Source of the DNA: Devosia epidermidihirudinis
Lineage (GTDB): Bacteria; Pseudomonadota; Alphaproteobacteria; Rhizobiales; Devosiaceae
Direction of reading: 5' to 3'
NCBI RefSeq assembly: GCF_000971295.1
Contig: NZ_LANJ01000012.1
Span: 186,001-250,000 of the forward strand
DNA length: 64,000 bases
The notes below the pieces were generated by a model that saw only the letters and a list, made by a program, of their open reading frames with translations, made no database searches and had not been told where the DNA came from. This document shows positions 62,480-64,000 of this stretch, piece after piece. The position numbers and the translations under genes are program-made. Each line of letters begins with the position of its first letter. Position 1 is the stretch's first letter.

Positions 62480-62875
62480 ATCGTCATCCCTGTTCCACGC
62501 CCAGAATGGGCTTCGGGAAAACGCTAAAGGCCGGTCAGATCAACCAGAATAACTCGATATCGGTAGATATTGACATGGTCTGACCACCGCACACCCCTTG
62601 TGGGTGAGACGGCCAGATACTTGGGTGAACGGCCGCCCTTTTGAGCGTTTCCGGGGCACCGCCGCGCACAGTTAATAGGTCGTTAAGCCTATCGTCGGTG
62701 TTCTCCATATCCGAAAAATCTACCTCTCCCGCACGAAGGCCTAGGCGCCCCTTCCACGACCGTGACTCCGGCTGTCGCGGTAAATCCCTCAGCCGATTTT
62801 GGCCTGTCCGGGCGCGGATAGGATGACCGTCACCACAATACGATTTGACGGCAGCGCCAACCTTCGAGGCCCCAA
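62480..62875. other. Divergent gap between wecB and the sugar transferase gene
   Basis: These 396 bases must hold the promoters of wecB (minus) and the ExoY-like gene (plus). The stretch around 62540-62580 and the segment around 62670-62730 are the more AT-rich parts. A minus-strand frame across this gap starts inside the neighbouring gene and is not credible as protein. No clear operator was recognised. Confidence 0.35.
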
Positions 62876-63559
62876 ATGTTCCCAACACTTCCTGAGAAGC
62901 AGCCGGCAGTGACAGCCGCATTAGCGCCCTTGCGGAGGAGCAAAATCGGCGCGGGCATCTATGGGAACGGCGGCAAGCGAATGCTGGACCTGATACTCGT
63001 GCTGATCGGCGGCGTCGTCTTCCTGCCGTTGATCCTTATCCTGGCTGCGCTGGTACGTCTGGATGGGAGCTCGGCCATCTACCGTCAGCCCCGCATCGGC
63101 AAGAATGGCCGCATTTTCCTATTATGGAAGCTTCGCTCAATGGTGCCTGACGCAGACGCGGCACTCGAGCGCTATCTCGCAAGCGATGCGGCGGCTCGCG
63201 CCGAATGGGACAGATCCCAAAAACTCAGGCATGACCCTCGCCTCACCCGCATTGGTGCCACCCTGCGGCGCTATTCACTGGATGAGCTGCCCCAGCTGTG
63301 GAACGTCCTGATGGGCGACATGAGCCTAGTAGGACCACGGCCCATGATGCCGAGCCAGCGCACCCTCTACCCAGGCACGGCGTATTACGACTTTCGACCC
63401 GGCCTGACCGGCCTGTGGCAAATCAGTGCCCGTAATGACTGCTCTTTTGCCGACCGCGCCAGCTACGACAATCTCTATGCGCAGGAGATTTCCCTCGCCA
63501 CTGACCTGCGGATATTGGCCTGCACGGTCAGCGTGGTTTTGAGGGGAACGGGTTGCTGA
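62876..63559 (+). CDS. ExoY-like initiating sugar transferase
   Basis: This 227-residue phosphoglycosyl transferase would start exopolysaccharide repeat synthesis by placing a sugar-1-phosphate on undecaprenyl phosphate. It has one hydrophobic re-entrant helix (about 35-60, with KRMLDLILVLIGGVVFLPLI) and the catalytic core WKLRSMVPDADAALE, RRYSLDELPQLWNVLMGDMS, LVGPRPMMPSQRTLYPG and RPGLTGLWQISARND. The end VVLRGTGC is typical of the ExoY group, which transfers galactose or glucose. The single-domain form lacks the N-terminal helices of WcaJ. Confidence 0.93.
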   Translation: MFPTLPEKQPAVTAALAPLRRSKIGAGIYGNGGKRMLDLILVLIGGVVFLPLILILAALVRLDGSSAIYRQPRIGKNGRIFLLWKLRSMVPDADAALERYLASDAAARAEWDRSQKLRHDPRLTRIGATLRRYSLDELPQLWNVLMGDMSLVGPRPMMPSQRTLYPGTAYYDFRPGLTGLWQISARNDCSFADRASYDNLYAQEISLATDLRILACTVSVVLRGTGC

Positions 63560-63566
63560 GGGCAAC
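63552..63566. terminator. Small hairpin between convergent genes
   Basis: GTTGC and GCAAC pair around TGAGG; the loop contains the TGA stop of the sugar transferase gene, and the hairpin ends one base before the convergent export-protein stop. The stem is short, so termination is uncertain. Confidence 0.3.
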
Positions 63567-64000
63567 TCAAGGCTGACTGCTTGTGGTGGCCGCGGCCACC
63601 CCGCCGGTGGGCCCCATCGGCAACTGCATCTGTAAGCTAACCTTCACCAGATCTCCCGGCAGCAATGGGGTGGCCTCTGTCGCATCTATAGAGAGCGACT
63701 GGCCGTCCTTGTCGCGCATGATTGTGTAGGTCAAACCCATCTGAGCCGTACGGGCCAGAGTGGTGTTTGCATCGGCTTCGGTCGATTGACGCAACATGCG
63801 CATGGTGGAGGTCTGGTTGAGCATGAGCTTTTCCAGATTGGCCTGCTCCTGCTGGAGCTGCGCCGCAGCCGCGGATTGCTGCTCGTCTTGCAGTTTGGCG
63901 AGGTCGCGCTGGGAATGGTTGAGGTTCTCGCGCGCGGTCATCGTCGCAATAACATTGTCCAGCCGCTGAGACCGCAGATCCGCCAGCACCCGCTCGGCGT
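63567..64000 (-). CDS. C-terminal part of a polysaccharide export protein (ExoF-like), cut by the right edge
   Basis: The frame stays open to the window edge; the first codon that could start (GTG at 63989) lies inside the protein, so this is a partial gene. The visible 140 or so residues are a Gln/Ala-rich coiled coil (NHSQRDLAKLQDEQQSAAAA) followed by YTIMRDKDGQSLSIDATEAT and PLLPGDLVKVSLQM, as at the end of ExoF-type outer-membrane polysaccharide export proteins. Convergent with the ExoY-like gene, it would export the polymer whose synthesis that enzyme starts. The ExoF-like call rests on the C-terminal part alone. Confidence 0.65.
   Translation of the reverse strand, partial: AERVLADLRSQRLDNVIATMTARENLNHSQRDLAKLQDEQQSAAAAQLQQEQANLEKLMLNQTSTMRMLRQSTEADANTTLARTAQMGLTYTIMRDKDGQSLSIDATEATPLLPGDLVKVSLQMQLPMGPTGGVAAATTSSQP

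Noticed and set aside
62535-62921. Minus-strand frame of 128 codons over the wecB/ExoY-like gap
   Set aside because: It starts inside the sugar transferase gene and its translation has no domain, repeat or membrane feature; it would block the promoter region.

Overview
The window looks like chromosomal DNA of an alphaproteobacterium, most probably of the order Hyphomicrobiales (a Devosia-like organism is my best guess, inferred from gene content and not proven). The DNA is GC-rich with dense coding and many overlapping stop/start codons (ATGA, TGATG). It carries two tRNA genes (Tyr-GTA, Thr-TGT, both with an encoded CCA), several ABC importers with local regulators, and an exopolysaccharide region. 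No insertion sequence, CRISPR array, integrase or phage gene was seen.

1-9 kb: a protein cut by the left edge, a small Pro/Thr-rich secreted protein, an OmpA-type periplasmic protein, a ketose 3-epimerase, tRNA-Tyr, a degraded 3' gene fragment and a membrane diguanylate cyclase. 6-13.3 kb: a LysR regulator divergent from a nitrate/sulfonate/taurine-type ABC operon in which a DUF1800-DUF1501 pair sits between the ATPase and the solute-binding protein. 13.3-19 kb: rlmB and a small hypothetical, then on the minus strand a lipoprotein polysaccharide deacetylase, a UPF0178 protein, a membrane-anchored alpha/beta hydrolase, glutathione-dependent formaldehyde dehydrogenase and a DUF1345 protein. 19-23.5 kb: a D-xylose-type ABC importer divergent from a ROK repressor. 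23.5-27 kb: a VanZ-like protein, the cysD-cysNC sulfate activation pair and tRNA-Thr.

27.3-38.4 kb: a coherent catabolic island around a divergent IclR regulator. On the minus strand are an M81/MlrC metallopeptidase, an NAD-dependent sugar epimerase/dehydrogenase and an Ldh-family oxidoreductase. On the plus strand are a complete dipeptide-type ABC importer and a glutamate-1-semialdehyde-aminomutase-like aminotransferase. The substrate is unknown but is probably a peptide- or amide-like compound.

38.5-64 kb: a cell-surface region. A GMC oxidoreductase, a GT2 and an unusual alpha/alpha-toroid protein precede a 16.4-kb run of same-strand genes. In transcription order (58983 down to 42585) this run holds three glycosyltransferases, rmlB-rmlD-rmlA-rmlC (dTDP-L-rhamnose), a 1901-residue modular protein, a 101-residue small protein, and a type I secretion ABC transporter with its HlyD adaptor. 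The modular protein carries a dimethylformamidase-like domain, four DUF4082-like and four cadherin-like repeats. The layout suggests a type I-secreted surface protein made together with a rhamnose glycan. The right end holds wecG-like, wecC and wecB genes (ManNAcA precursor and transfer), an ExoY-like initiating sugar transferase and the end of an export protein, so an acidic exopolysaccharide locus continues beyond the window.
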